Positions 37,463 to 46,697 are shown, counted from the first letter of the stretch. The stretch is DNA of 64,000 bases from UBA3700 sp964478025 (GCA_964478025.1 CAYZGK010000002.1:1-64000), one strand, 5' to 3'. Numbers and translations are program-made. The notes: generated from the letters alone by a model not told the origin.

Positions 37463-38140
37463 TTAATCATTTACTTTCCAGTAACCACCTTTTTTTGCGC
37501 CAATACGATCAATAATATTTCTTTCTTTTAATAATTTTAAATTTTTCTTAACACCCTGTTCAGACAAATTTGATTCAATCATTAATTGATTAATTGTAAT
37601 ATTTGGATTGTTTCTAATTGCAGCTACAATTATATCTTGAGATTTATTAAGTTTTTGGTATACTTTTTTGTTTACTTTATTGTCTACTATTTCAAATGAA
37701 TTTACATTTATCTTATTAAATGGGATTGTTACAATGATTCTATTCTTTTCTATTTTTATAGATTCCTTACCATACTTACCAATGATTTTAGGAACACCAC
37801 GTCCAGAACGTTCACTAATTCTTAATTGTAAAAATATAGATGCAAGAATCTCATTTACCGGTATACTTGCGCCATTATAAAATCCTTCTATATCTTGATT
37901 AAAAGCTAGTCCACCATGTGATAATATTTCAATTCTATCAGTAAATATAGAAATTTGAGGGCCATTTAATGTCAACCATTTATTATGCAACACAGCGTTA
38001 ACAATCGCTTCATTATACGCTTTTATATCGAATAAAGAAGTCTCTTTTCGCTCTTCTTTTCTCAAACATATTATTTGTAAGGTCACTGTAAATGTCACTG
38101 TAAATGTCACTGTAAAAGCAGATTCATCTTTTACAACCAA
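37463..38140 (-). pseudogene. C-terminal remnant of an AlbA_2/RecG-like ATP-binding regulator
   Basis: Residues about 40-160 match the C-terminal GHKL-like part of the AlbA_2 (divergent AAA_4) transcriptional regulator family: YNEAIVNAVLHNKWL, DRIEILSHGGL, SIPVNEILASIFLQL, ERSGRGVPKIIGKYG. A winged helix (TINQLMIESNLSEQGVKKNL) ends the protein. The N-terminal AlbA_2 domain, which normally makes up half of such proteins, is absent. In its place is FTVTFTVTFTVT from three 12-bp repeats. The frame begins only at TTG with no ribosome site and lies 13 bases after the transporter stop. I read it as a decayed gene whose 5' half was lost. Confidence 0.7.
38081..38116. repeat. Three tandem 12-bp repeats at the broken end of the AlbA_2-like remnant
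   Basis: The unit GTCACTGTAAAT is repeated three times with almost no change. It encodes FTVT three times in the remnant frame. Confidence 0.85.
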
Positions 38141-38153
38141 CTTAATTATATTA

Positions 38154-39449
38154 CTAAACTATTATACTTAAACCTAAAAGCGACATTAAAGTTGTTGGAA
38201 TACAAATAATTATTCCATATTTTATAAAATCTAAGAAGCTATAATTAACTTCATATTTTTTTAATATATTTGACCACATAATTCCTGCAAGAGCTCCAAT
38301 TGGTGTTAAAAATGCACCTAAATTCGAACCAATTATTGTTGCAAATACAGCACTATGAGTTACACCTTTTTCTAGAATAGAAGAAAACAGTACACTCATT
38401 GGAATATTATTTAATATATTACACATTAAAGTTGAACTTATTCCATATACCCACACTTCGTTTCCTTTGTTTAAAAACTCATAAATTTTCTCTGTAATTC
38501 CGTTATAATTTAGTGCTTGTACAATTACAAACATAGAAAGAACAAAGGGTATAAGTTCCCAAGGTGCTCTTTTTAAACTCTTTATAACTAAAACTGGCTT
38601 TTCTTTCTTTATAAGTCTATATACAAGTGCTGTTAATATTAAAACAACCGCGCAAGGAAGTGAAACCATCCACATTTCAATATTTATATAATTCGCAATA
38701 GAAAGCCCTATAATACATATTATTAAAATTGCTACTCCAAAATATAGTAAAAACTTTTCTTCAATTACAACATTCTCTACTTCTACATTTTCAATTTTTA
38801 CCTTTAATTTTTTATAGAAAATTGCAAATAGTAATAAAAATGAAGTTACACCTGCAAAAATAGTTGGCAAAAACATTGTCTTTATATAATCAAAAAATTC
38901 TATATTCAAGGAAGTTGCTAAATAAATGTTTGTAGGATTACCTATAATTAAAAACATACTCCATGTATTTGCAGCAACAAACTCTAATATAAGATAAGGC
39001 AGTGGATCTATTTTAGCTCTTTTAGAAAACAAACAAATAAAAGGAGTAAAAGTTAAAATAATAATATCATTTGAGGTAAATATAGTTAAAAATGATATTA
39101 CTAAATATAAAATAATGAATAGTTTTATTTGATTATTCCCGGCTTTTTTTAAAGCAAATGAAGCTGCAAGTTTAAAAAAGCCTACCTCATCCAAAAATAC
39201 AGATATTATTGTAATGGTTATAAATATAACCAATATTTTTATAGGATTTATTGCACTATGGGCAAATATAGCACTAACAACATTATCTAAAGGAACAAGT
39301 GATGTAAGTATTAAAATTAATGCTCCTATTAAGCTTACAACCCAATATGAACCTATAGAAACTCTTTTTATAGTAAATGAAGGCTTTAAAATTATAAAGC
39401 CTATCATAGTTAAACAAGTTATTATTGAAATTACTAAAGTTGCTACCAT
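38154..39449 (-). CDS. ArsB/NhaD/SLC13-superfamily ion transporter
   Basis: The 431-residue protein has about eleven membrane segments. Paired signature regions are TSNDIIILTFTPFICLF (near residue 130) and the C-terminal half's CNILNNIPMSVLFSSIL and GSNLGAFLTPIGALAG (near 365-395), typical of the ion transporter superfamily with two inverted halves. Members move arsenite, sodium, citrate or dicarboxylates. There are no ars regulatory genes here, so the substrate is not assigned. The gene follows folA after a 29-base gap and may share the thyA-folA transcript. Confidence 0.8.
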   Translation of the reverse strand: MVATLVISIITCLTMIGFIILKPSFTIKRVSIGSYWVVSLIGALILILTSLVPLDNVVSAIFAHSAINPIKILVIFITITIISVFLDEVGFFKLAASFALKKAGNNQIKLFIILYLVISFLTIFTSNDIIILTFTPFICLFSKRAKIDPLPYLILEFVAANTWSMFLIIGNPTNIYLATSLNIEFFDYIKTMFLPTIFAGVTSFLLLFAIFYKKLKVKIENVEVENVVIEEKFLLYFGVAILIICIIGLSIANYINIEMWMVSLPCAVVLILTALVYRLIKKEKPVLVIKSLKRAPWELIPFVLSMFVIVQALNYNGITEKIYEFLNKGNEVWVYGISSTLMCNILNNIPMSVLFSSILEKGVTHSAVFATIIGSNLGAFLTPIGALAGIMWSNILKKYEVNYSFLDFIKYGIIICIPTTLMSLLGLSIIV

Positions 39450-39478
39450 AAATAAAGAGAGGTTTTCCCTCTCTAATT

Positions 39479-39982
39479 TTATTCATTTAATGATTTTGGT
39501 GTCTTATTCTTATAAGTTGTAAACTTAATTGAATATCCATTATCTTCCTCAGGTTCGCTTTCTTCTATACATTCCCAATTTGGAAGTTTATCTAGATTTT
39601 CATAGAAAACTTGAGCCTCGCCATCTGCATCAACTTTTGTAACATAAACTGTATCGCAATATGGAAGCATAGTTCTATACATCATAGCTCCACCCATTAC
39701 GTATACAGTATCTGTATCATAATTTTTTAAAATATTTAAAAGCTCTTTTAACGATTGAGCCATAATTACATCATCTCTATAAAAAACATCAGATAAAACA
39801 ATATTTGTTCTATTTGGAAGAGGTTTTTCATTTGGAAGTGAAAGTAATGTATTTCCTCCCATAACAACTACATTTCCTGTTGTTTTTTCTTTAAAGAATT
39901 TCATATCTTTTTTTAAATGGAATAATAATCCATTATTTTTACCAATGCCCCAATTTCTATCTACCGCTACTATTGCCTTCAT
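39479..39982 (-). CDS. folA: Dihydrofolate reductase
   Basis: The 167-residue enzyme reduces dihydrofolate to tetrahydrofolate. It shows AIVAVDRNWGIGKNNGLLFH (the N-terminal strand with the WGIG loop), the acidic residue in HLKKDMKFFKEKT (residue about 26), VVMGGNTLLSLP, and VYVMGGAMMYRTML. It starts 10 bases after thyA, matching its job of recycling the dihydrofolate that ThyA makes. Confidence 0.95.
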   Translation of the reverse strand: MKAIVAVDRNWGIGKNNGLLFHLKKDMKFFKEKTTGNVVVMGGNTLLSLPNEKPLPNRTNIVLSDVFYRDDVIMAQSLKELLNILKNYDTDTVYVMGGAMMYRTMLPYCDTVYVTKVDADGEAQVFYENLDKLPNWECIEESEPEEDNGYSIKFTTYKNKTPKSLNE

Positions 39983-39992
39983 AATTTTTCTC

Positions 39993-40823
39993 CTATTCTG
40001 CTACTGGAATTTTTTCACCAAGTTCATTATATTTATAATCTACAAGTTGGAAATCCTCTAATTTAAAATCATAAAAGTTTTTAACATCTGGATTTATAAT
40101 TAATTTTGGTGCATCATATTGTGGATTTTCTATAATTTTCTTAACAATTGGAATATGTCTATCATAAATATGAGCATCTGCTATAACATGTACAAGTTCT
40201 CCTGGAACAAGACCACTTACTTGAGCAAACATCATAAGTAAAACACTGTATTGAAATACGTTCCAGTTGTTTGCGGTTAACATATCATTTGATCTTTGAT
40301 TTAATATTCCATTTAATACATTACCAGAAACATTAAAAGTCATTGAATAAGCGCAAGGATATAAATTCATTTCATGAAGATCTTGGAATGTATAAATATT
40401 AGTCATAATTCTTCTAGAGTTTGGATTATTTTTTAAATCATATAATACTCTATCTACTTGATCAAACATACCCTCTTTGTATTGATGTTTTACTCCAAGT
40501 TGGTAACCATAAGCTTTTCCTATAGTTCCATCTTCTCCAACCCATTGATCCCAAATATGAGAATGTAAATCTGCAACTCTATTTGATTTCTTTTGCCAAA
40601 TCCAAAGAATTTCATCTATCGCATTTTTAAATGCTGTTTTTCTTATTGTTAAAATTGGAACTTCTTTTTGTAAGTCATATCTATTAACAATACAAAATTT
40701 CTTTATAGTATGTGCTGGTGTTCCATCTGACCACTTTGGACGTACAGGTAAATTTTCATCTGAAACGCCATTTTCCATTATATCCTTCATGTTTTGTACA
40801 AAAACTCTATCTGCGTAAGACAT
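39993..40823 (-). CDS. thyA: Thymidylate synthase (divergent ThyA)
   Basis: The 276-residue enzyme methylates dUMP to dTMP with methylene-tetrahydrofolate. The catalytic Cys is in NLYPCAYSMTF (near residue 160); the family usually has PCH here. NQRSNDMLTANNWNVFQYS follows, and DAHIYDRH is near the C-terminus. The N-terminal phosphate loop is replaced by RPKWSDGTPAHTIKKF. These changes mark a divergent ThyA clade, but all main motifs are present. It is coupled to folA. Confidence 0.92.
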   Translation of the reverse strand: MSYADRVFVQNMKDIMENGVSDENLPVRPKWSDGTPAHTIKKFCIVNRYDLQKEVPILTIRKTAFKNAIDEILWIWQKKSNRVADLHSHIWDQWVGEDGTIGKAYGYQLGVKHQYKEGMFDQVDRVLYDLKNNPNSRRIMTNIYTFQDLHEMNLYPCAYSMTFNVSGNVLNGILNQRSNDMLTANNWNVFQYSVLLMMFAQVSGLVPGELVHVIADAHIYDRHIPIVKKIIENPQYDAPKLIINPDVKNFYDFKLEDFQLVDYKYNELGEKIPVAE

Positions 40824-40840
40824 ATTTTCTCCTTTTACTA

Positions 40841-43800
40841 CTAGAATGTAGCTTTATCTTCTATTTTATTTCTTCTTGAAGTTATCTCTTCTTTATCTTT
40901 ATTTATTGATTTAATTTCTTTAATTTTTTGATTCATCCAAATAAGTGCTGCAATTTCTATACCTAATATAAATGTTAGCACTACAATACCTATTATTTGT
41001 GAATTAATAAGTGCAGCACCTAACATTACAAGTGGTCCTAAAACTACAGAGTTCGCTGTAACTTTCTTGTTTTTTGATGAAATATCATAGAAATCAACAC
41101 CAGTTATTACAACAAGCATACCACCTAGAACGTCTAAGAATAATAGTAAAATTATAAGCCAAGTTAAATTTGTTTCCTTATCATGTTGATTTGCTACAAA
41201 TGTAATTGTGCCAAGTGAGCTTACATCAAATGACATATAACCATCCTTAAATGTTATTTGGTCATTATATATTGTTTTACCACTATTATCTACATACATA
41301 ACAGCAACGCCATCTCTTCCTTTTAACTCATTAGGTATAGCCATCTTTACTGTATATGTTCCAGTAAATTCTTCTTTTGTTGCACTATTATAGATATCAA
41401 TATTATAGTTTAAAACTAGTTCTTGCTCATTTTCTATAACTAAATATTCATTTTCACTATTAACTTTTTTAATTTCAATAATTGTTAAAGCATCAAAATC
41501 ACCTGTGGCTGTTATTTGTGCTTCAACATCTGTGTTATTAACTGCAATTTTAGATATAGATACATAAACAGTTACATCAAAATTTTTCACAATAAATGAA
41601 CCATCTGATTGTTGAACATCTAGTGTTCTATTTCCATTAGATTCTTTTACAGATATTAGTCCTGCAGTATAGCTACTATTTGTTGAACTTATATCTAAAA
41701 CATTTATCTTTTGACCATATTCATAATCAGATTCTTGTTGATGAGTATCATTTTGTATAATTTTTAAATGCAAGAATGATGGTCTATTTGGATCCTTTTC
41801 AATCTTATATCCTAAATTAATGTAAACCATTCCATCATCATGATAACAATTAATAGCCGTTTTATCTAAGTCATCACCAGATATTTTATTTCCATTTTCA
41901 TCACGTATAAATGTTACTCTATCACCTATAACATCACTTAGATTTTCTTTTATTTTTCCTTCAAGTGTACGAATAGTTGTATTTGCTTTACATAAAATAG
42001 CCTTATTTTGTTCTTCTCCATTTATAGATATATAAAGAAGCATATCAGAAGTTTCAGAAATGGCAAATGATGCTGATACTATTTTACATGTAGCAGATAC
42101 AGCTCCTCTTTGTGTAGTTGCAATAATTGTGGCTTTGCCTAAAGCCAATATTCTAACATTACCTTCATTATCTACAGTACAAACGTCCGTATTAGAACTT
42201 GTCCATGTTGCTGTTGTATAATTTTCAGGATTAATTGTCGCACTTAATTTATATGTTTTTCCAATATAATCAGACAAATATACTTCTTGCTTATTTAAAG
42301 TTATCTTTAATTCTCCCCATGCAGCAAAAATAGTATGGTTATCATTATCAACATCCCAATTAGATATAGACTCACCATCACTATTTGTAAGTTCACCACT
42401 TCCACTTGCCGCTGGATTATACCAATATCTAAATACATGGCCATCCCAAATTGGAACTTCTATACTATAACTTTGTCCATAAGTTAATGTTATCTCTTTA
42501 CTACTTATTGTTCCACCAAGATTTTCAGCCATTCCAAGATTTAAAATAATTGTATAAGTCTTTGCTTGCCAATTTGCAGTTATTTCAATATTTTCTGCAT
42601 ATTCAAAAGATGAAGTCATAACGCCATTTTCATCTGTTATGACAACACTATTATAAGACCAACCTGTAAAGTTATAACCAGTCTTTGTTGGCACATCAAA
42701 TGTGATATTACTTGTTTTATACACAACATTTTTTGAAGTATTTGCAATAGTCATATCACTTTCAGTTTTATAAGTAACAACAAATATTGCTGCTTCAAAA
42801 TAAGGATTTAAAGTTTTATCCCCCCAATACCATGTGCATTGCAAAACACCATCTTTGATTATAGGAGTGCTCTCATCGTCTAAATACCAATATTTAAAAT
42901 CATAACCTAACTTTTCAGCCTTAGGAACAGTAGCTGTAGAATCCTTTAATGAAGACTCACTATATACAACTTGAACAGTCTCTTCTCTGTCTTTAAAAGA
43001 TATCGTATAAGTTTTATTTGTCATATATGCAAATACATTAATATCTTTTTCATATGTATAAGGCTTTAACATTAAACAGTCATTGTCGGTAATCAAATTT
43101 CCATCATACATCCAACCCGCAAATTCGCTATTTGCATCAGTTCCCGTATAACCTTGATATAATTGTGCTTTTTCACCATATTTTACAGTTTGGGTTTTAT
43201 TTGGATCACTATCATCTAAATCTCTATAAGTAATTGTATATCTTTTCCAGTCCTGTTTTGCAGTAAGTGTAATATTTTCACTCCATGTATAATCTACAAT
43301 CATATTACCATTTTCATCAGAGACTTGAGTATCTTCATAATACCAGCCTAAAAATTCTTTGTGCTCATCTGGCGTAATCGTTGCAAGTGTTACTCTTGAA
43401 TTGTAATATACTTCAACAGTATCAGTTAAACCATCATAAGAGATTGTATATTTAGGAATTGCTGTCCAATGAGCAGTAATAGTTATAGCCTCTTGATATT
43501 TAAATGTTTCAAGAGTTTTTCCATCACTTCCTGTAATTTGAGTATTATTAGTATCATCATACCAACCATCAAAAGTATAATGCTCATATGTTGGAACTTC
43601 TAATTGAAAACCAGCTTGTGTATTAAAAGGAATATCTATGCTTGTATTTGTTGTAGTGCCGCCATTTGCATTATAAGTTACTGTATATTCTATGGCTTCA
43701 TATTTTGCAATAATGGTTTTATTTTCAAGATAAGTCCAACTTGTAAGCATATTGCCATTTTCATCAGCAAATTTTGTACCATCGCCTAAATACCAACCCA

Positions 43801-44668
43801 ATCTATTATATCCGGCTTTAGTTGGTTCAGAACCTACATCGACTGTAGAATTATAATCAACATACGTCAAGCCAAGAGAATTACCACTTTCATCTACTTT
43901 AGAAATTGTAAACATTCTTACTTTTGTTACTGGGCTTACATTTATTGATAAAATTTCATTTTCACTTGAATCAGTAATTACATCACCATAAATTTCATTA
44001 TCTTTTAATGTAGAAACTGTTAAAACACTGTTATTATATTCCTTAACTTGCCAGCCATAAAATTCATAACCTGTAGGTGGTGTATAACTACTTGATGTGG
44101 CTATTGGTAATGCATTACTAAAAGGTTCATTAAAACTTAATGTAGTAGTATTTCCGGTAGTTATGTTATCAAAAGGAATTTCTTCTTTTGTATCGTCCCC
44201 ATCTTCATGTAGATCAAATGTTATGGTTAATGATTTACTACTCATGTCAGTAAATTTTGGATATAAAGTTAACTCTGTACCCATTGAAGAGTCATATGTA
44301 AAATTTAGTATAACTCCATCTCCATCATAAATCTGTGTTGTGAATGTATTTTCTAAGTACCACCCTTCAAACTTTTGATTTTTTATAATTGGAGTATATG
44401 CGTTCCTATTACCAGTGATATTACTTATTTGTATTTCAAGAGAATTATTAAAAATAGTTGGGTTGCTATCTAAAACAACATCCCCGTTAACTGGGTCATT
44501 ATAACCAATATATTCAAAATTTGTGCAAGATGACATATCAAAACTAACACTAACAGTTGTTTCTTCTGCATTAACGTTTGTATTTACAAATGTAAGAGTA
44601 AATGACATGACTATAATTGATAAACATAATGCGGTAAATAAATAGAAACTTTTCTTTAGTTTTAACAT
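40841..44668 (-). CDS. Large surface protein with Listeria-Bacteroides repeats and Big_2 domain
   Basis: The 1275-residue protein has a signal peptide (MLKLKKSFYLF..., ending near NVNAEE at residue 34). Eight or nine repeats of about 70 residues follow (residues about 60-790), each with a G-Y-x-F-x-G-W-Y core such as HYTFDGWYDD or GYNFTGWSYN; these are Flg_new/InlB B-type repeats. A Big_2 domain follows (near 800-870, ATWTSSNTDVCTVDNEGNV). The C-terminus has two membrane segment groups near 1175-1245 and a charged cytoplasmic tail. There is no LPXTG motif, so anchoring is by the membrane. It is probably an adhesin or wall-spanning protein. Confidence 0.87.
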   Translation of the reverse strand: MLKLKKSFYLFTALCLSIIVMSFTLTFVNTNVNAEETTVSVSFDMSSCTNFEYIGYNDPVNGDVVLDSNPTIFNNSLEIQISNITGNRNAYTPIIKNQKFEGWYLENTFTTQIYDGDGVILNFTYDSSMGTELTLYPKFTDMSSKSLTITFDLHEDGDDTKEEIPFDNITTGNTTTLSFNEPFSNALPIATSSSYTPPTGYEFYGWQVKEYNNSVLTVSTLKDNEIYGDVITDSSENEILSINVSPVTKVRMFTISKVDESGNSLGLTYVDYNSTVDVGSEPTKAGYNRLGWYLGDGTKFADENGNMLTSWTYLENKTIIAKYEAIEYTVTYNANGGTTTNTSIDIPFNTQAGFQLEVPTYEHYTFDGWYDDTNNTQITGSDGKTLETFKYQEAITITAHWTAIPKYTISYDGLTDTVEVYYNSRVTLATITPDEHKEFLGWYYEDTQVSDENGNMIVDYTWSENITLTAKQDWKRYTITYRDLDDSDPNKTQTVKYGEKAQLYQGYTGTDANSEFAGWMYDGNLITDNDCLMLKPYTYEKDINVFAYMTNKTYTISFKDREETVQVVYSESSLKDSTATVPKAEKLGYDFKYWYLDDESTPIIKDGVLQCTWYWGDKTLNPYFEAAIFVVTYKTESDMTIANTSKNVVYKTSNITFDVPTKTGYNFTGWSYNSVVITDENGVMTSSFEYAENIEITANWQAKTYTIILNLGMAENLGGTISSKEITLTYGQSYSIEVPIWDGHVFRYWYNPAASGSGELTNSDGESISNWDVDNDNHTIFAAWGELKITLNKQEVYLSDYIGKTYKLSATINPENYTTATWTSSNTDVCTVDNEGNVRILALGKATIIATTQRGAVSATCKIVSASFAISETSDMLLYISINGEEQNKAILCKANTTIRTLEGKIKENLSDVIGDRVTFIRDENGNKISGDDLDKTAINCYHDDGMVYINLGYKIEKDPNRPSFLHLKIIQNDTHQQESDYEYGQKINVLDISSTNSSYTAGLISVKESNGNRTLDVQQSDGSFIVKNFDVTVYVSISKIAVNNTDVEAQITATGDFDALTIIEIKKVNSENEYLVIENEQELVLNYNIDIYNSATKEEFTGTYTVKMAIPNELKGRDGVAVMYVDNSGKTIYNDQITFKDGYMSFDVSSLGTITFVANQHDKETNLTWLIILLLFLDVLGGMLVVITGVDFYDISSKNKKVTANSVVLGPLVMLGAALINSQIIGIVVLTFILGIEIAALIWMNQKIKEIKSINKDKEEITSRRNKIEDKATF

Positions 44669-44687
44669 AAAATGCCTCTTCTTGCTT

Positions 44688-44706
44688 AATATACATTATG
44701 TATATT
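44688..44706. promoter_or_regulatory. Perfect 19-bp palindrome over the -10 of the surface protein gene
   Basis: AATATACATTATGTATATT has two perfect 9-base arms around one central base. It overlaps the -10 element and the expected transcription start, so a bound protein would block transcription. Confidence 0.6.
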
Positions 44707-44731
44707 ACCATTTAATGAAGTATATAGTCAA
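44702..44731 (-). promoter_or_regulatory. Promoter of the 1275-residue surface protein
   Basis: Minus-strand -35 TTGACT (44726-44731) and -10 TAATAT (44702-44707) are 18 bases apart. Confidence 0.55.
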
Positions 44732-44800
44732 TTCTATAAAATAAGTGAAACTAAAAAAAATGTGCATCTACTATGATAAACAAAGAAAATAAATACCCAT

Positions 44801-45000
44801 TGTCATTGTATAATTGACCCATATTTTCCGTTATAACTGACCCAAATTTCTTATGAAAATTGACCGATATTTTTAATTAAAACTGACCGATATTTTGACA
44901 AATTTTTGACCGATATTTTTTAAATCACAAAAAAATCAAGGGGGTAAATTCCCTTATTGGAGGAAAATTGTGGTATCAAATATTTCTTTTGTGACTATGT
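44801..45000 (+). mobile_element. Solo end of an IS21-type element, transposase genes absent
   Basis: Five TGACC motifs start at 44815, 44838, 44861, 44884 and 44907, exactly 23 bp apart, each followed by an AT-rich ATATTT-like spacer. A TGTCATTG end-like sequence begins at 44801. Further in, at about 44953-44985, a GGAGG ribosome site precedes a frame that stops after eight codons, as if a transposase start had decayed. Serial TGACC-type repeats at the ends are typical of IS21-family elements. No istA or istB is present, so this is a remnant or the deletion product of one end. The identity is inferred. Confidence 0.55.
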
Positions 45001-45035
45001 AAAATTTTGACGAATACGATATACACTATTTATAA

Positions 45036-45074
45036 CAAAAAAAATAAAACGAACTCAAATGAATTCGTTTTATT
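45036..45074 (-). terminator. Terminator of the tRNA operon
   Basis: AATAAAACGAA...TTCGTTTTATT (45044-45074) is followed by eight Ts on the minus strand, directly after tRNA-Leu. Confidence 0.9.
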
Positions 45075-45160
45075 GGTGCGAGTAAGTGGATTTGAACCAC
45101 CACGACTGTTAGATCAAGGGATTTTAAGTCCCTCGCGTCTGCCTATTCCGCCATACTCGC
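45074..45160 (-). tRNA. tRNA-Leu (TAA)
   Basis: It is 87 bases with the encoded CCA. The acceptor stem GCGAGTA pairs with TACTCGC, the anticodon loop has TAA, and the long variable arm is that of a class II tRNA. It is the last of four tRNAs. Confidence 0.95.
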
Positions 45161-45185
45161 AAACGTCAATTTAATTTAGATGCTT

Positions 45186-45260
45186 TGGAGGCACCTCCCA
45201 GATTCGGACTGGGGAATAAAGCTTTTGCAGAGCTTTGCCTTACCGCTTGGCCAAGGTGCC
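45186..45260 (-). tRNA. tRNA-Cys (GCA)
   Basis: It is 75 bases including CCA. The acceptor GGCACCT pairs with AGGTGCC, and the loop CTGCAAA gives anticodon GCA. The T-arm contains GTCCGAATC in place of the more usual GTTCGA. Confidence 0.94.
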
Positions 45261-45276
45261 ACTCTATTACATCTAG

Positions 45277-45351
45277 TGGAGCGGGAGACGAGATTCGGAC
45301 TCGCGACATTCGCCTTGGCAAGGCGACGCTCTACCACTGAGCCACTCCCGC
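45277..45351 (-). tRNA. tRNA-Gly (GCC)
   Basis: It is 75 bases including CCA. The acceptor GCGGGAG pairs with CTCCCGC, and the anticodon loop TTGCCAA gives GCC. Confidence 0.95.
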
Positions 45352-45358
45352 ATCACTA

Positions 45359-45434
45359 TGGTGGAAACAATAGGGATCGAACCTATGACCCTCTGCTTGT
45401 AAGGCAGATGCTCTCCCAGCTGAGCTATGCTTCC
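45359..45434 (-). tRNA. tRNA-Val (TAC)
   Basis: It is 76 bases including CCA. The acceptor GGAAGCA pairs with TGTTTCC, the loop CTTACAA gives TAC, and the T-arm is GGTTCGATCCC. It is the first tRNA after the promoter. Confidence 0.95.
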
Positions 45435-45452
45435 ACTTAAAAGTGCTTATTT

Positions 45453-45481
45453 AATATACCAAAAAAAAATATAGTTGTAAA
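45453..45481 (-). promoter_or_regulatory. Promoter of the four-tRNA operon
   Basis: Minus-strand -35 TTTACA (45476-45481) and -10 TATATT (45453-45458) are 17 bases apart. A 9-bp inverted repeat (AAAGTGCTT / AAGCACTTT, 45440-45488) brackets this promoter and may also act as the dnaJ 3' structure. Confidence 0.6.
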
Positions 45482-45504
45482 GCACTTTAAATTATTTTTT
45501 TTAT

Positions 45505-46674
45505 TTATTCCTTTGCTTTTTTCTTTAGTTCATTAAAATAGTCTTTCATTCTCTCACTAAATCTCTTAATCGAAGGATTTTGAGTTTCACCTAGAGAGTC
45601 AGAAAATTCCTTTAATAAACTCTTTTGCTTTGCATTTAGACCCTTTGGAGTTTCTACTTTAATTGTTACATATAGATCGCCATATTCCTCTCTTTGAAGA
45701 ACTTTCATGCCGTATCCTCTAAGTCTAATTTTTGTTCCAGATTGAGTTCCTTCTGGTATTTTAGTTTTGGTTAAACCTTTTAGAGTATTAATCTCAAGTT
45801 CGCAACCACATGCAGCATTGTAGAAAGATAAAGGTACATCCATATAAAGGTCATTTCCTACTCTCTTAAATTGGTCTGATTCCTTTACATAAATACTTAT
45901 AACCAAGTTACCATTTGGACCACCATTTTTACCACAATGGCCTTCATGTCTAACTGTCATATTATTTCCTGTATCTACACCTGCTGGTATATGGAACTTC
46001 TTAACTTCTTTAACCCTAATTGTACCTGTGCCACGACAAGTTGGACACTTTTCCTTAATTGACTTACCTTTACCACCACAATGAGAACATACTGTTTGAA
46101 CAACTTGTTGTCCAAATATTGTATTTTGAACTTTACGAAGTACACCTGTACCTTTACAATATTGACATGTTTCCATTGAAGTTCCGGCCTTAGCACCTGT
46201 ACCCTTACAGTCTTGACATGTTGTATCCCTATAATACTCAAACATCTTATCAATACCTTGATAAGCTTCTTCAAGTGTTATATCTATTCTTGTTTGAATA
46301 TCTGCACCTTGTTGTGGAGCATTATTTCTATTTGAACTTCTTCCACCTCCAAAGCCATCAAATATAGAGCTAAATATATCTTCAAAACCACCAAAGCCAC
46401 TACCACCAGCGCCACCGCTAAAGCCCCCAAATCCTTGAGGTCCATCTTCACTTCCGTATTGGTCGTAATTTGACTTCTTTTGTGGATCTGATAGAACTTC
46501 ATAAGCATGATTTATTTCCTTAAATTTGTTTTCAGCATCCTTCTTTTCAGCATCGGTAGCAGAAGCAAATCTATCTGGGTGATATTTCATTGCTAGTTTT
46601 CTATATGATTTTTTTATTTCATCATCCGTGGCATTTTTATTAACGCCAAGAACTTCGTATAAATCTTTATCCAT
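45505..46674 (-). CDS. dnaJ: Chaperone DnaJ
   Basis: The 389-residue co-chaperone stimulates DnaK ATPase activity. The J domain has HPD in LAMKYHPDRF (near residue 34). A Gly/Phe-rich linker follows at about 75-120, then four CxxCxGxG zinc repeats (CQDCKGTG, CQYCKGTG, CSHCGGKG, CPTCRGTG) and the C-terminal substrate domains. I start at the ATG at 46674; a longer frame from a TTG at 46710 only adds residues before the conserved DLYEVLGV start. It is the last gene of the HrcA-controlled operon. Confidence 0.97.
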   Translation of the reverse strand: MDKDLYEVLGVNKNATDDEIKKSYRKLAMKYHPDRFASATDAEKKDAENKFKEINHAYEVLSDPQKKSNYDQYGSEDGPQGFGGFSGGAGGSGFGGFEDIFSSIFDGFGGGRSSNRNNAPQQGADIQTRIDITLEEAYQGIDKMFEYYRDTTCQDCKGTGAKAGTSMETCQYCKGTGVLRKVQNTIFGQQVVQTVCSHCGGKGKSIKEKCPTCRGTGTIRVKEVKKFHIPAGVDTGNNMTVRHEGHCGKNGGPNGNLVISIYVKESDQFKRVGNDLYMDVPLSFYNAACGCELEINTLKGLTKTKIPEGTQSGTKIRLRGYGMKVLQREEYGDLYVTIKVETPKGLNAKQKSLLKEFSDSLGETQNPSIKRFSERMKDYFNELKKKAKE

Positions 46675-46697
46675 AGTATTCCTTTTTCTAAGACAAT

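Noticed and set aside
38081..38116. Three 12-bp repeats considered as a CRISPR or minisatellite gene part
   Set aside because: The units are directly adjacent without spacers and too few; slippage at a gene break explains them.
44801..44930. Regular 23-bp array considered as a CRISPR
   Set aside because: The repeated part is only about 5-8 bases, spacers are AT-rich and similar to each other, and there are no cas genes.
45180..45440. Plus-strand open frame of 86 codons
   Set aside because: It is the antisense of tRNA-Cys, tRNA-Gly and tRNA-Val and owes its length to their GC content.
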